A DNA stretch of 27,173 nucleotides from Ectocarpus siliculosus (taxonomy: Eukaryota; Sar; Phaeophyceae; Ectocarpales; Ectocarpaceae): positions 2,045,593 to 2,072,765 of the forward strand of contig FN649741.1 in assembly GCA_000310025.1 (NCBI GenBank). The letters are read 5' to 3'. A model generated the notes under the pieces. It saw only the letters and a list, made by a program, of their open reading frames with translations, had not been told where the DNA came from and ran no database searches. The translations under genes were made by a program, and so were the position numbers. Each line of letters starts with the position of its first letter. Within the stretch, counting starts at the first letter, position 1. This document shows, in pieces, positions 1 through 10,919 of this stretch.

Positions 1-20
1 CGTCTCGGTTTTCTCCGCGA

Positions 21-1006
21 TCAAGCGCCAACGGTCGTGCTGGGCGTCCTGCCGTTCATGCGCTCGAGGCGCTTGATCTCGGAGAATTCCTGGACGTCGA
101 TATTGATGGCCGCCCTCTTGGTGTAGGCGCACCTGGTGCAGTAGAAGTACTGCGGCTTGCCCGCCCCCATACCATGGAGGACGACGTCGGCGCGGACACG
201 CCCAGCGCAAGGGACGGTGTTGTCCTCGGGAACTTCCTTGCCGACACACTCGGACCCATCCCCGTGGATGTAGTGGATCTGCCACAAAAGAGGAAGACAG
301 GAAATTACTTTTGTTTGGACAACATGGGGTGGATATCGGGCATTGAGCCCACGGTGCAACAACAACGGAAAATGAAAAGAAACGGACGACATGGTGTGGT
401 CATCGACAGGAACGGGAAAAGAAAACAAGGGTCACAGCAACCGGGAAACCAAAAACAGGACAAGACGTACCTTTTGGGTACTGTCACCGTTCGTTTTGTC
501 GGCCGGATGTACTGGACACCGGGATCGATGTCGGTCCGGCAGCAGAAACACACAAAGGGGCGGGACTTCCTGCCTCCAGTCGGCTTCGGCTGGCTGAGCG
601 ACACATGCATGTCGCACGCGCTGTATCTGCCGCACAAGGGTTTTTGGGATGGTTTCTAAAAGGCGGGCTGATACGAGCCTCAAATATGCGAACAGTACAA
701 GCGGAAAACTGCAAACCACCACTTATCCAGTGGCTGTGAGTAAACGGGTCGATATCATTCACAGCCAAGGGTCGACTGCCAAACGCATGACGCCACAAGG
801 GAAGGAAGACTCAAGAGCACGGCGGCGGCGGCTGCGCGAACTAAGGCAAGGATGTCACATGGTGCTCCTGCTGCGAAGACTCACTTCTCGCCCCGGAAGA
901 GCGTGCCGGGGCCGAAGTCCGTTTCCTTGCACTGGAGCCAAAGTCTTGCGCGAAGCGTCGTCTGCCGTGAACTTGGGCAGTTGGCCTGGCTGGTTCTCGT
1001 GTTCAT
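21..1006 (-). CDS. Cysteine-rich, probable zinc-binding protein of unknown function (3 exons)
   Basis: Proposed exons in transcript order are 1006..885, 626..488 and 278..21, giving about 172 residues from ATG at 1006 to TGA at 23..21. Exon 1 ends in GGCGAGAA|GTGAGT (phase 2). Exon 2 starts after GCGGCAG with one base, so the phases match. Exon 3 starts after TTTTGTGGCAG in phase 0. Visible motifs are CKETDFGPGTLFRGE in exon 1, CFCC followed by DIDPG in exon 2, and YFYCTRC plus two further cysteines in exon 3. Spaced CxxC pairs suggest zinc ligands. The family is not recognised. The weak point is the exon 2 donor: ACG|GTGACA keeps the cysteine-rich frame, whereas the stronger AAAAG|GTACGT 17 bp further on shifts exon 3 into a low-complexity frame. 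The start codon is also uncertain, since exon 1 could continue an upstream exon. Confidence 0.45.
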
Positions 1007-1320
1007 CGAAAATGGGCCCCCACGCCTTCGATGGCTTGGAAGGCATACTTGGTGGTGTGTTTTAAGCTACTGCTGTAGGAGGGGGAGGGGTGTTGAAAGG
1101 ATGTGTGAAAGGAGGGGGGCGACTGGCGTTGTGGGGGCTGCCACCCGTGCGTAGAAGGATACATATACACAAAAAGCAGTGCACGTGGAAGAGACATAAA
1201 AAGGCCCGCAGATATATATTCCGAACTGTTTTTATTTTTTTTGTTTTTGTTAAAGGTGTACCCCATTTTTGGGGGTAGTTGGCTTGTGACCACAGAAGGC
1301 GTCCGCGTCAGTTGGACTGT

Positions 1321-1345
1321 TATAGTATAGTATAGTATAGTATAG
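1321..1345. repeat. (TATAG)5 pentanucleotide microsatellite
   Basis: Five exact tandem copies of TATAG are followed by TACGG. Confidence 0.9.
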
Positions 1346-1400
1346 TACGGACATTAGAAGGTACTGAGCGGAGACCGAACGGTTTTTAATGTGAAGACAC

Positions 1401-1413
1401 CAACACCAACACC

Positions 1414-1448
<35 letters not shown>
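1401..1448. repeat. CAA-type trinucleotide microsatellite with CAACAC start
   Basis: The array begins with imperfect CAACAC units and becomes pure CAA/ACA for about 36 bp. On the minus strand it reads through as a Cys/Trp-rich open frame, which is an artefact. Confidence 0.9.
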
Positions 1449-1449
<1 letters not shown>

Positions 1450-2362
1450 ATGAATACGCCGTGCTACGATTATTGTCGCACGTTAGGGAAGCGTACGGGC
1501 GTCCAACCCTAACATGATACCTCCGAGATGCTCGCTGTGGTGCATCACAACAGCAGCCTGACATATACAGCACCCTGACGGTACAACGGTGGGAACCCCG
1601 GCTCACGCAGCAAGATAAAAACTGTGACGTACACCGGACGGACCCTCTTTGTCTGTTCAACCGTCCCGTTCGGTTGGCGACACAGACAAGGCCGACTCTG
1701 GTCGGCAACAGGAGGGGGAAGCTCCTCAAACTCGGGGAGGGGTCATGATCTGCGATTCCCCACCGAACCATGCTCGAGATTCCGCGAGATTTGTAATGTA
1801 GCTCGAGATCAGCGTTACGGGCCGGGTCGGGCAAGGGGTGGGGTGGTCGAATGAAGCATGGATACTGGCCTGAGAAGCTGACGCTAAAGCTTCAAAACTT
1901 GTATGCATATAGCCAACATTATGACGGGTTTCAGATCTCGTTGAGGATTCTTCCGTAGGCCTGTGGGCGACGCCAGGAAAGGGCTAGTCAAGATGTAGCG
2001 CTTACGCTGGACGTCCTCACCGGTGTGCGCGTGTCTGTAGGGGGACGTAGGGGGTATTCCTCCTCGACACTCGGAGAAGGAAGGGCCGTAGCTTAGGCCG
2101 CACAGTGTTTTCCTAAGGAAATTAATTTCTTGTTGAAGAGGTGTAGCCTGATGAGCTGTAGAGCTTTTTCCCGAAGAAACGAGGCTTCAGCCCACACGCA
2201 GAACGCATCCACACGGAAGGAAGATTTTGTGTAGATCCGCAAAACCACCCTCGTTTTTGTTGGCCAATGGAACCGTCGTTTAGTTTGGTATTGATTTCCG
2301 GCTGACTTCTTGCACACACACACCTAATAGCACACACAACGCGCGCCTTTTTGTTCGTCCAG

Positions 2363-2521
2363 GTGTACGACGTTACCTCGTACCTCCATCAGCACCCGGG
2401 CGGCGACGCAATGCTCAGAAACGCCGGGGGGGATTCGACCGAGGGGATGCACGGCCCGCAACACCCGCCATCGGCTATGGAAATCCTCCAGACGCTTTAC
2501 ATCGGGCTGTTGGAAGCGTAG
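2363..2521 (+). CDS. Cytochrome b5-domain protein, last exon (5' part not found)
   Basis: This is a 53-codon exon after the acceptor TTGTTCGTCCAG, in phase 0, ending in TAG at 2519..2521. It begins VYDVTSYLHQHPGG, the diagnostic core of the cytochrome b5 haem-binding fold, with the first axial histidine in HPGG. The second axial histidine is in GPQHPPSAMEIL, and the exon ends IGLLEA and stop, where b5 domains normally end. Both haem ligands are present, so the domain should bind haem and act in electron transfer. The usual first third of the domain, with its conserved Trp and Gly-Lys/Val, must lie in an upstream exon. The GPQHP form of the second histidine motif recalls b5 domains fused to oxidoreductases, but here the domain is C-terminal. 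No transmembrane tail follows. Confidence 0.85.
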   Translation: MYDVTSYLHQHPGGDAMLRNAGGDSTEGMHGPQHPPSAMEILQTLYIGLLEA

Positions 2522-4392
2522 GTCATGGTTCGGGAGGAAAGTACGGGCTTTAATGTTGGGGAGGTTGCATAAGAACGACGTTCTGCTGTGATAGTTGCTG
2601 TCGTGTTTGGTGTTTGCGCCTGGCAACGGGCGCGTCGATAGGGGGTATTTGGGGGATTTCGAATACCCATGACGGCAGTCGCCCGTATAGTTTAGCTGTT
2701 GAAAAGTAGTGTGTCGTTTCCAACGCAGGTATGCATAGGTGTAATCTTTACCAGATGTTGTGTTCGCACGTGATTGTCGAGCAGACGAGCGAGGAGAACG
2801 CGCAACGCGGAACACGTGTGACAACAACGACATGACATTTGGTTGTTTCATCATGTCCTTGCGATCTTGGTGGTCGTCTGTATCCCACTTGTGTCTGCGC
2901 AAGCGGATGATACCCACATGTCCACGCGCAAGGAGCGCTAACGGCGCTTGCGGGCCCTTCCTTCCGACACATGCGTCGTAAACTTTCCCACACAAGCACA
3001 GTAGGTATTCTTTCGTGCGTGCCTGCTTCGAAAAGTAACCCGTGTCCAGCAAACCACCCCGTGGACTGCCGCCTGCGTTTCCGAAATTTAGAGCTCGTAC
3101 TGCGCAAATGGGTCTTTGGTTTCTTGCTGCTCCATCCAGCTGGAACACATGAGGAACAGCAAGTAAGGAGTTATGGTCTTCACGGGATTTTTATTATTTT
3201 CGCACGGTGCCTGTTCCAACCTAGTACCTACAGCCATGGCCACGATCCGGGGCCACACGGACAGGAGGAACTAGGGTGTATGCCTTGGAACACGCCGAGG
3301 AGGGGTAGAACACCCTCCCCCGTTTTTGTTTCCTCCCTCGTCAACAGCTTGCTCGAATGTCATATACCACTCCCCTGCAAGCGCTGTCAAAACGAGCGAG
3401 AGCCACGCCGAGACTTGAACGCAAAACTGCTGCGGCGCTCATGGGTTTCGAGGGTACACATGTAGCGTCACGGCGTTGGAGGTGGTACTCTGGAGCCCCT
3501 TTAGGGGGTTTAAAAGTCTCTGTTGCGAAAAAAGTGACCACTATCTCGTGGGGATAGAGTTGATCGTTCCTCTGCAACAAAACCAATATTTAAGAGCTGT
3601 TCGCCCATCACATTTCTCGCAGGTACATATCTCGCTCATCAGTCTTTCGCGCAGCAGCACCTTCGATACTCTGCGCTTATCTCGTGGGGATAGAGTTGAT
3701 CGTTCCTCTGCAACAAAACCAATATATAAGAGCTGTTCGCCCATCACATTTCTCGCACGTACATATCTCGCTCATCAGTCTTTCGCGCAGCAGCACTTTT
3801 GACACTGCGCTTCAAACCACGCGTGTGAGGGTTCTTGGTGACGTGCGCACGGTACGAAGGGAAGTTGGGGTGGTACGGGCGGGAAATGTTGCGCCGTTCT
3901 GATCGCGACAAAAGTGGCGTTGCCTGACTTGTCTGTCAGCTGTCACTTTTTCCTCGGTTAATACTCACCTCTTCTCGCTTCAAGAAACACTCGGTTCTCC
4001 GCAACAAGAAAGGGGCATGATTCACAACAGATAACACTCTTGACTCATGAAACGTTACAAAAATAACAATAAAACCCTTTGACACGGGCCCGCGGCAAGC
4101 GTGTTGCGGGAGGGAGAGCTGCCCCAAAAGAACCACTGAAGGGAAACAGAGCTCCTTCCCAAACCATTCCCCCCACGCACCAAAAAAGGAAGCATCCCAC
4201 CCTTAAATCGTCGAAACAGCGGCGAAACAGTCAGGGAAAACAAGAAAAAAACGGTATAAGGTCTGGCATTTCCGCCAAACCCACCCTGCCCCCACATCCG
4301 CTCCCGGGACGGTTCTCAGCGTTTCGATTCAACTGTATCCCGGTTCGCGCACGGTCCAGGCTTGTTGGAACGTGTGTGAACGTCCAGAGAGC
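2522..4392. other. Convergent intergenic region without recognised gene
   Basis: The region lies between the stop codons of the plus-strand b5 gene and the minus-strand Mpv17 gene. It contains the 136-bp tandem duplication. The long minus-strand open frame from 3148 to 2324 runs antisense through the b5 exon, and the others here have no recognisable protein features. Confidence 0.5.
3543..3812. repeat. Tandem duplication, about 136 bp, two copies
   Basis: Copy 1 is 3543..3678 and copy 2 is 3679..3812. Both begin ATCTCGTGGGGATAGAGTTG and end near TGCGCTT. They differ by a few substitutions and a small indel near the end. Each contains CCAAT immediately followed by a TATA-like stretch: CCAATATTTAAGAG in copy 1 and CCAATATATAAGAG in copy 2. 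High identity implies a recent duplication. No open frame is conserved as protein, so any function would be regulatory or noncoding. Confidence 0.9.
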
Positions 4393-7300
4393 CTAGTCCT
4401 CCTTGGCATCCTCAGCAAAGCGCTCGATGTTGCCCGCGTCGGCCGGCACAAGTGCCGACTTGACGCTGTCATCATCCGCCTTCTTGTTGCCCAAGAAAGA
4501 CAAGAAGATGTTGTACCCGATCTGCTCGTACGTTCGTTGCAATTCGTCGTTTCCCGCAGTTGCCCATGTTTTCATTAGCCAGGGTGGCCCAAGGGGGGGG
4601 GGGGGGGGGGTTAGAACAATTTGACTGGGGGCTCATGAACACTAAAAATCATCGCAGTTATGTCTTCATAGACTACAAAGGGAGTGGAGGCCGAACACCC
4701 ACCACGGTAAACGCGTTGAGCAGGAGAAAACACACAAAAAGGAGCTTGCCTGGATGGTGTTGATGTAGAGCAACCGCTGCGACGTGGGCACGAACTTAAA
4801 GTTGATGGTGTGCGCGGGGATCCACACCGTCCAGGACCCCATGACCGCGGTGGCCAGGTCGTTCTTGATCTTCTTCTGGATGTCGTCGACCGACTTGCCC
4901 TCCGCCAGCCCCAGGTAGGTGAAGAACATCACACCGAAGATGGGGTTCCAGATAGTCTGTTGGGCGTTTTGCGGGTTGTTTTCGTGCGTTCCGTCACGTG
5001 CGCGGAACCAACCGGAAAGGCAAGATGGACGAATCGCGACAAGCGGCAAGTGGGAGAGGGGGGGGACGGGGGGGACTCATGTAAACGCATGCCGTAGTCG
5101 TTAGACCATAGTATTCACATCTCTACAATGCCGGGACGGAGCGATATGCCCGGTTTCGGTAGTTGTGGTGTAGAACGCGGGGGATGATGGCATGTGCTCG
5201 TCGCGTGCAGAATGTGTTGCAAAATTTGCGAGGCCCCAGCAGGGGCTCGACGCTACCGCTCGTGGCGTTGGCAAGGCGTGGAAAGCGTTTTCAGGACTTT
5301 TTCCAGGGGTCGTGTCGAGCATTTTGTCCGGCCGGCGGTGTGCTGCCATTCGAGTCGCTCGCTGCGAGTTTAGTGCAAGAGAGTGAGCGCGAGCTCTGCG
5401 TGCATCAATAACTCTACTAGATGCGAGGAAGGTTCTGAACAAGGCCACAAGCAACTTCTCGTGCTCGCGGCTGGGACGGGGTCGAGGGGGGGTGAGGGGG
5501 GGTCTTGGTGGTCGGTTCGGGAAGTCACCTGACCGTTGCCCTCGCCACGCTTTCGACACAGACCACAACTCCTCCAGAACAGGCACATCACCAACACCCG
5601 GGGTGATCTTCACAACGGCACTAAGCATACGCTACAAGGGAAAGCCACATGCGACCGCAGGGGCTTCAGGCACTGACCCATACAAAACGCAAGCGGATCC
5701 CCATATACAAGAATCGACACTTCTTTGGAAGTCTTCAAGGACGTACAACTCTAATGTTTTCCCGCCGCCAGCAACAACACGAGAACCAACACCAATACCA
5801 GTACCCCACACACATCGCCAGACGGCGCGTCCAAGGTGTGATACCTCCCCTTGTTATTCTAGTAAGGGGCTTCTGAACGCCGTCCCCCCCCCCCCCCCTT
5901 GCTCCAGATGTCGATCTCTAAAAGTGGAATAGTGCACTCCTCGTTGGGGCTGGCGGCCACACCATCGACAAAAGAAACCTTGATATCTACCCATGTGCTA
6001 GTCTATCGTTGGCAAGAGGTGCACGCCGCGTACCATGGCACGTGTCACATGCGGTACCGCGACATCACACTTGATGCCGCAACTGGTAACAGAAATCCGC
6101 GTGGTGTGCACGCGTGAAGCCCGTTCATATGTATATTTTTTTATCTCCCCTCCCACCCTAAACACGGAATGACTTGTCGTTAGGTTTGTCATGATCGTCT
6201 CGGGTAGAACGGCAATGGTCCCGTAGACAGGGAGAGCAATACTGGCGGATGACCATGAGCCCGTTGAATAGAGCCGGTCAAGCAAAACATTCAGCAAATA
6301 GAGAGAGAGCGAGCCTTCTCACAAAGCAATCGATCTCCCACGCCGCTTTTTCAAGTCTCCGCAGGTTGTCGACAGGCCAAAAAATCGCGTACAGTACGCG
6401 GGCTGGGCAATGACGCCTTGATGGCTAAATAGGTAACATGGTTTAGGGTGAGATGCAACATGCGCCCAACAGTAGTCGCCTTGACAAAAACAACGTTGCG
6501 TCACGACAGACTTTGCAACAGCAGTGCAACATACACAAAAAACGACTGCTGTGTCGTGCCGATCGACCAACTACACGGTTGGAAGACGACGACAGCAGTG
6601 ACCTCTCAGCCCTCCACACACACACACACACACACACCAACGCCTTGCATCTATAGGGTTATATTATATGTATCTGCCGAGAAGGCGCTTTACCTGGTCG
6701 ATGGCCACCTTCGAGGCGACCGTCATCGGCTTGGTACCGGGGAGCTTGGCGTCAAGCATCCCGTAGAAGTAGTGCCCCGTCGGCCCGTGCACCAGCGCAC
6801 CGAAGGTGCCTGAGGGGCAAAAAAAAAAACAGCCACCACCCGACGCCGCAGCGGTCCGCCCCCCCCCCCGGTCGTTGTGTGTACCACCGTTGCCGACACA
6901 GAAAGTCGACCACAGAGAGGCAGCAGTAGGGGACGGAGAAGCAGCAGCAGCAGCAGTAGTACGTCAAGACGAGAGAGAGCACCGATTACCACCGGGAAAC
7001 CGACAAGAAATGGCTACAAGTATGGTGTGTGTGGCGGAAGATTACTGCAGGTGTCCCGTTCACATGCAGCGCGCACTTCTGCAAGTGCATGTTGTACGGC
7101 CTTGCATAGCTGGGGCGATACAATTGAATACATTCCCCGCGGGTTCCTCGCATTCCAGCAACAACAGCTAGTCTACACCGCACCCCATTGTCTGTCCTCG
7201 CCAGGATTCATGGAAGACTACGCAGTGCGAAAACGCTGCTACTGCTGTCAACGACTTGGTCCGCAAGAACTGCGTTTGGCGGTAACCCTCGTTGATTTCC

Positions 7301-8059
7301 GAACCCGACGAGTGAAGAGAGCGAAAAGCTCTCTTCACGTTGATTGCACCCTCCGGTCTCTTGTGAAAGAATTAAAAAGATCTGTCCGACAGCTATTTGT
7401 GTTGTTGTGTTGCTGCTGCTGCTGCTGTATTTACAATGCATACGCGGTTGGTTCGCTTTTGAATCCGGCATGGGTTGGGGCCTCACGGAGGCAGACACAA
7501 CAGATTTTCGGGCAATTTTGTTCTGCCCCAGTTGCGGTGAAAAAACCACACACGCCCGCGAGGATTTTGCCATCCCATCACCGCCGGTCACTACTGGGAA
7601 AGCACCTCTGTGGGATGCCATGCCAGCAACCCTTTACGCTTAGCCAGGGTGGTGTGGTCATGCAAGCTGGATGAACGCAAGTACCGCCGTTCTAAGGTGT
7701 ATTGTAGCCAGCCTGGGTTCTGTGCCGATGACGAGGCATGACGTAGAGCGAAGAGGTGCGAAAGAGACTTGAGCAAACTGTTCATCGGAAATGCGAAGAG
7801 CGCCACGATGAAACGCTTGCCGCAAAGAACGGCAGACTAGTGCTACCCCTAGGCCGGTTGGCGTGTGTCGGCGGTGCTAAGCTACAGCAACCATCACACC
7901 TAGCCGAAGCGTTCGCATGAAGTCGTAGTCGTCTTCCGGGCTGATGAACTTTTGCGCGAGGATGTCACCGACCGTGAACCCGGTGAAGGACGTCATGGCC
8001 TTCACCAGCAGAGGCTGCGCTGCCAAAGCCTTGTTGTACGCCGCCCATATTCCCGACAT
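4393..8059 (-). CDS. Mpv17/PMP22-family integral membrane protein, complete (4 exons)
   Basis: The exons are 8059..7900, 6809..6694, 4956..4750 and 4521..4393. All phases match, giving 203 residues plus TAG, normal for the family. Exon 1 starts MSGIWAAYNKALAAQPLLVK and includes GDILAQK, the typical N-terminus. Exon 2 carries FGALVHGPTGHYFYGML. Exon 3 carries TIWNPIFGVMFF, then SWTVWIPAHTINFKFVP with the family's W-x-W-P...NF-x-x-VP signature. Exon 4 starts IGYNIFLSFLGNK and ends in a short charged tail. Family members are four-helix proteins of the mitochondrial inner membrane or peroxisome, thought to form or regulate channels. Which organelle applies here cannot be told. Introns are 1090, 1737 and 228 bp. 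The last uses a GC donor (ATCCAG|GCAAGC). The first intron has donor CTAG|GTGTGA and acceptor CCCCTCAG. Confidence 0.95.
4522..4749 (-). other. GC-AG intron of the Mpv17-family gene
   Basis: The 228-bp intron begins CAG|GCAAGC and ends GAGCAG|ATC. The joined protein reads LLYINTIQ-IGYNIFLSFL, which matches the conserved Mpv17 C-terminal pattern without gap, so the non-canonical donor is well supported. It contains an 18-base poly-G run (plus strand 4593..4610). Confidence 0.85.
4593..4610. repeat. Poly-G tract, 18 bases, inside an intron
   Basis: This is an uninterrupted G run on the plus strand. Similar C runs lie at 5884..5898 and in the 23590s. Confidence 0.9.
5884..5898. repeat. Poly-C tract, 15 bases, inside Mpv17 intron 2
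   Basis: Uninterrupted C run on the plus strand. The length is prone to sequencing error. Confidence 0.9.
6615..6637. repeat. (CA)n dinucleotide microsatellite
   Basis: About 11 CA units inside intron 2 of the Mpv17-family gene. Intron 1 also has short CAG/TGC runs near 6938 and 7413. Confidence 0.9.
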
Positions 8060-8887
8060 GCTGTGCTCGGAGAAAGGGGCAGCGGAAGGATTGGAAGAGA
8101 GAGTATAGAGATGAAGTGTTGTCCACTGCCATGCATCGCCAGACAACACAGCCTGTCGCCGAGAGGGGGCCGTCAAAATGTAACCTGACCCCCCATCTTT
8201 ACGAAAATACGCCGTGTGCGGGGCAATTATCACATCAAATGTTGTACCAAATGGACAATGGATACACGCAGATACGCACGCAATCCATAACTAAAAGTAT
8301 TGCTTGTGCGCACCTGCCGCGGAACCACGAGTCAGTTGCAGCAGTGCAATACGCCGAGCTGTGCGTAATCCAGTGCATGTATGCGCACTCAATCCACAAA
8401 TCAAGGGCCGCTGTGCGTGTGCACCCGCCGTGACAGAATTAAGGAATAATAAAAACACACACAGAAAGACTACCCATTCGAGAATGTTCCACGAATATGT
8501 GCTCAAGACTGGTTTTATGTACATGTAATCTATAAATATTACTCCATAGTTAGTTGAGCATGCAGTTTATCTCCTCGGCCGTGCTTGAACATGTGGTGGG
8601 AAAATGGTGGGGAGGCGTGAGGCCCACCGACCAACCCAATATACTTGGAAAATATTACACGCGTGGAGCACGAAAGTATTCCGATCGGTGTTTGGTGGTG
8701 TTGTCTACTTGTACTAAGTACGAAGTACTATAATAGTGTCGACCTACAACACGGTTTTTACCTAGTATTACAGTAGCTTACCACCAAATATTCGTGAGTG
8801 CGTCTGCTCGTCATGCGTGCGAGGATGCAGAATTGCGCTGCTTTCGTTCTTACGAATACAGGTTTTGTCGTCCATCCCTTTTTTACA
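8060..8887. other. Intergenic region upstream of the Mpv17 gene
   Basis: It separates the Mpv17 start from the 3' end of the LRR gene on the same strand, so it should contain the Mpv17 promoter and the LRR terminator. No clear TATA box was recognised. It contains copy A of the dispersed short repeat. No coding exon was seen. Confidence 0.5.
8437..8483 (+). repeat. Dispersed repeat family, copy A
   Basis: Forty-seven bp beginning AATTAAGGAATAATAAAAAC and ending CCCATTCGAGA are identical to 16136..16182. Diverged copies occur near 24156 and 25088. The preceding bases are also loosely alike (a GTGCA...GACA pattern). Confidence 0.9.
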
Positions 8888-10863
8888 TCACCCACTCGCA
8901 GTTCCTGCAGTTTGAGGTCGACCGAGGTCTTCCTCGATGGCCGCCGTAGCGGTAATTGGAGAACTATTGTTCCGCGTCAAAACCTCAAGGTCATTGGTCC
9001 CGGGCCCCATCGTTCCTCCTGCTGCCCCCACGGTAGTAGTTGGGGCTGTTGAATTCAACCTACCACGCGCTGTGGATGGTTCTAGGGCGGATGTCCGTTG
9101 AAGGCTCGACAATGACTCCCTCATCGACGCCGCCGCAACCCGCGGGTTGCTACCACAACTGTTCTCTCCGCTGTACCGTTGCGATGGACCTGGCGAACCA
9201 GGAATACTTTGATCTGTGTCCGCACCCTTCTCAAACGGTGGGGCGGTAGCATGTAAATGGTCGGACGGTTGCTGCTGCAGCTCCGACAACGCTGGTGCTG
9301 GTCGATAGCCGAAGCCGCGCAAGCACTCTGATGTCCCGCCACGCATGGTGGCGGCGACCAAAGTCGCTACGCGGGGTCCGAGGCGATTGTCAGCCACTAC
9401 GACCTGTTTGAGAATCCCACAGTTTGATGCGAGGCCAGCAGCAAGGGCAGTACCCCCTTCCGGCCCAAGGCCGTTCGCTCTTGGAAACCAACAAAGATGC
9501 GGACGTGGGGGGGAACGGGGTTCACAAGCAGAGGATATGTCAAGGTACGGCTCCACGGACAAGTCACCCGAGGTGGTGGTGAAGATCATCATCACACATG
9601 ACAGAGGGTTGCTCAATCATGAGGGATGCACGACGATCTGAAACATGTCATACTTCCCAATCTGCCGCTCTCCATCCATCCTTCCGTCGACCACTAAACT
9701 TCCATCACGCACCTAACACTGAGCCGCGTGAGGGTCTTGTTTCGACGCAGCGCGACGGCCAACGGATCCCCGCAACCTGCGCCGAGGGAGTTGCTTGCGA
9801 GGTCAAGGTCGACCAGCCGGAACTTGTCACGGCCAGAACCAATAGCCGCGATCATTGCCTGCCCCCCATCAACACCTAGTTGGCACCCCGCCAGGTTTAG
9901 ACGTCGAAGATGCGCAGAGGTCTCCAGCGCAGCTATGATGAGCCGCGCTCCGCCTCTGCCGTCGCAAATCGAAGTCGCAGGACGAGATAAGGAAAACGGG
10001 GCGAGGCATGGGTATCAGCAAGTGCGCATGCAAGGGCTTACCATTGAATGGAAGGTGCAATTCTGCTCGGCGACTAGTTCTTTAGCCACACGCATCATTT
10101 GCGCATAGAAGTGCAATGGTGGCGCTGTTTCATCGAGCGTAGGAATCGGTCGGAACCGTACGAGAAATTCTCAGTAGCAGATGATTTATTTCCTAGGAAA
10201 CCAAGGGCGGAGTTTTGCGAACCCTCCTCACTTACCGACGAATAGGGTTCCAGCTAAGGTCGACTTCTTGCAATGTTTGAGAAGTGGCAATTGCGTCCGC
10301 AATCGGGCCGACCGCTTCGCCGATCAGCTTGCACGCTATCGTGGCCAACTGCAAGGCGGGCGCCGCGAGCAAGCCAACGGATGTGGGATAGAAATATACA
10401 TATTTCGGAGAACGATGCAGCGTTAACCATGGTCGCGGCTAGGTTGGGCGGGGAGATAACTCTTCATCAGCGAAGATTCCCGCCAGCAACTTCCCGTGCA
10501 ACAACGATAAGTTCTAGCTACCCGTGACCAGCGGTAGCCCGATAAGGTACATGATCGTCACACACCCCACCACCGCCGGGCATATTCTTCAGGATTTCAG
10601 GACCTATGACAAGCTTGAGGCACCCCTACCTTTGTGAGGTTTGGGATTGCTTCGAGGAAAAATGATAGCTTCGCTGTGTCTGCTGGCAGTAGCGGGGCGT
10701 TGCACAGTCGCACCTGTTCTCGGCAGAATCAACAAACATCACGGCAACGAAAAGGAGAGTCGGTGTTGGGCATGAGGGCTCACGGCGGCTAAGCAGTGGA
10801 CGAGCAGCGCAAGCCCTGAGGAACTGGCGCGCATCAACCAGGGCGAACCAGTCATTGCCGCGT
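8888..10863 (-). CDS. RNI-type leucine-rich-repeat protein with disordered C-terminal tail (5 exons, 5' end uncertain)
   Basis: Exons in order are 10863..10784, 10713..10630, 10348..10236, 9955..9713 and 9479..8888, with TGA at 8890..8888. Phases fit at every junction: 0, 0, 2, 2. The second exon is exactly 84 nt, one 28-residue repeat, starting VRLCNAPLL. Later repeats read LATIACKLIGEAVG, LQEVDLSWNPIR, LRRLNLAGCQLGVDGG, FRLVDLDLASNSLG and LTRLSVRANGLGPEGG, with 28-29 residue spacing typical of ribonuclease-inhibitor/NLR-type LRRs. About 140 Ser/Ala/Pro/Gln-rich residues follow, including a QQQP run, and are probably disordered. LRR domains of this type bind proteins; no partner can be named. 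An in-frame ATG lies at 10855. The first exon may instead be spliced to the MORN gene that ends only 56 bp upstream. Introns are 70, 281, 280 and 233 bp. Confidence 0.75.
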
Positions 10864-10919
10864 CTGCATGCCCGCCCTTCGTTTGTGATACCCTAGAGAG
10901 AAAAAAGTGTTGCGGGAAA

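Larger units (their letters stand above)
1007..2362. other. No recognised gene; microsatellite-rich spacer or intron
   Basis: The 5' exons of the cytochrome b5 gene on the plus strand should lie here or further left, but no exon with a typical b5 N-terminal tryptophan segment could be recognised. The stretch holds a (TATAG)5 array and a CAA-rich array. Several open frames here are low-complexity or antisense to simple repeats and show no protein character. Confidence 0.5.

Noticed and set aside
56-259. Ser/Pro/Arg-rich minus-strand frame over exon 3 of the cysteine-rich gene
   Set aside because: It is a low-complexity shadow. The overlapping frame has CxxC motifs and a phase-0 acceptor, though the stronger donor at 471 would lead into the shadow frame, so doubt remains.
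2324-3148. 274-codon minus-strand open frame
   Set aside because: It overlaps the well-supported cytochrome b5 exon in antisense and shows no domain, codon bias or splice context.
5100-6690. Additional exons inside Mpv17 intron 2
   Set aside because: Exons 2 and 3 join in phase 0 with a continuous family pattern (KVAIDQ-TIWNPIFG), so no residues are missing.
6877-7674. 265-codon plus-strand open frame over Mpv17 intron 1
   Set aside because: It is Ser/Arg/Cys-rich because of GCA and TGC repeats, runs antisense through the intron, and has no motif.
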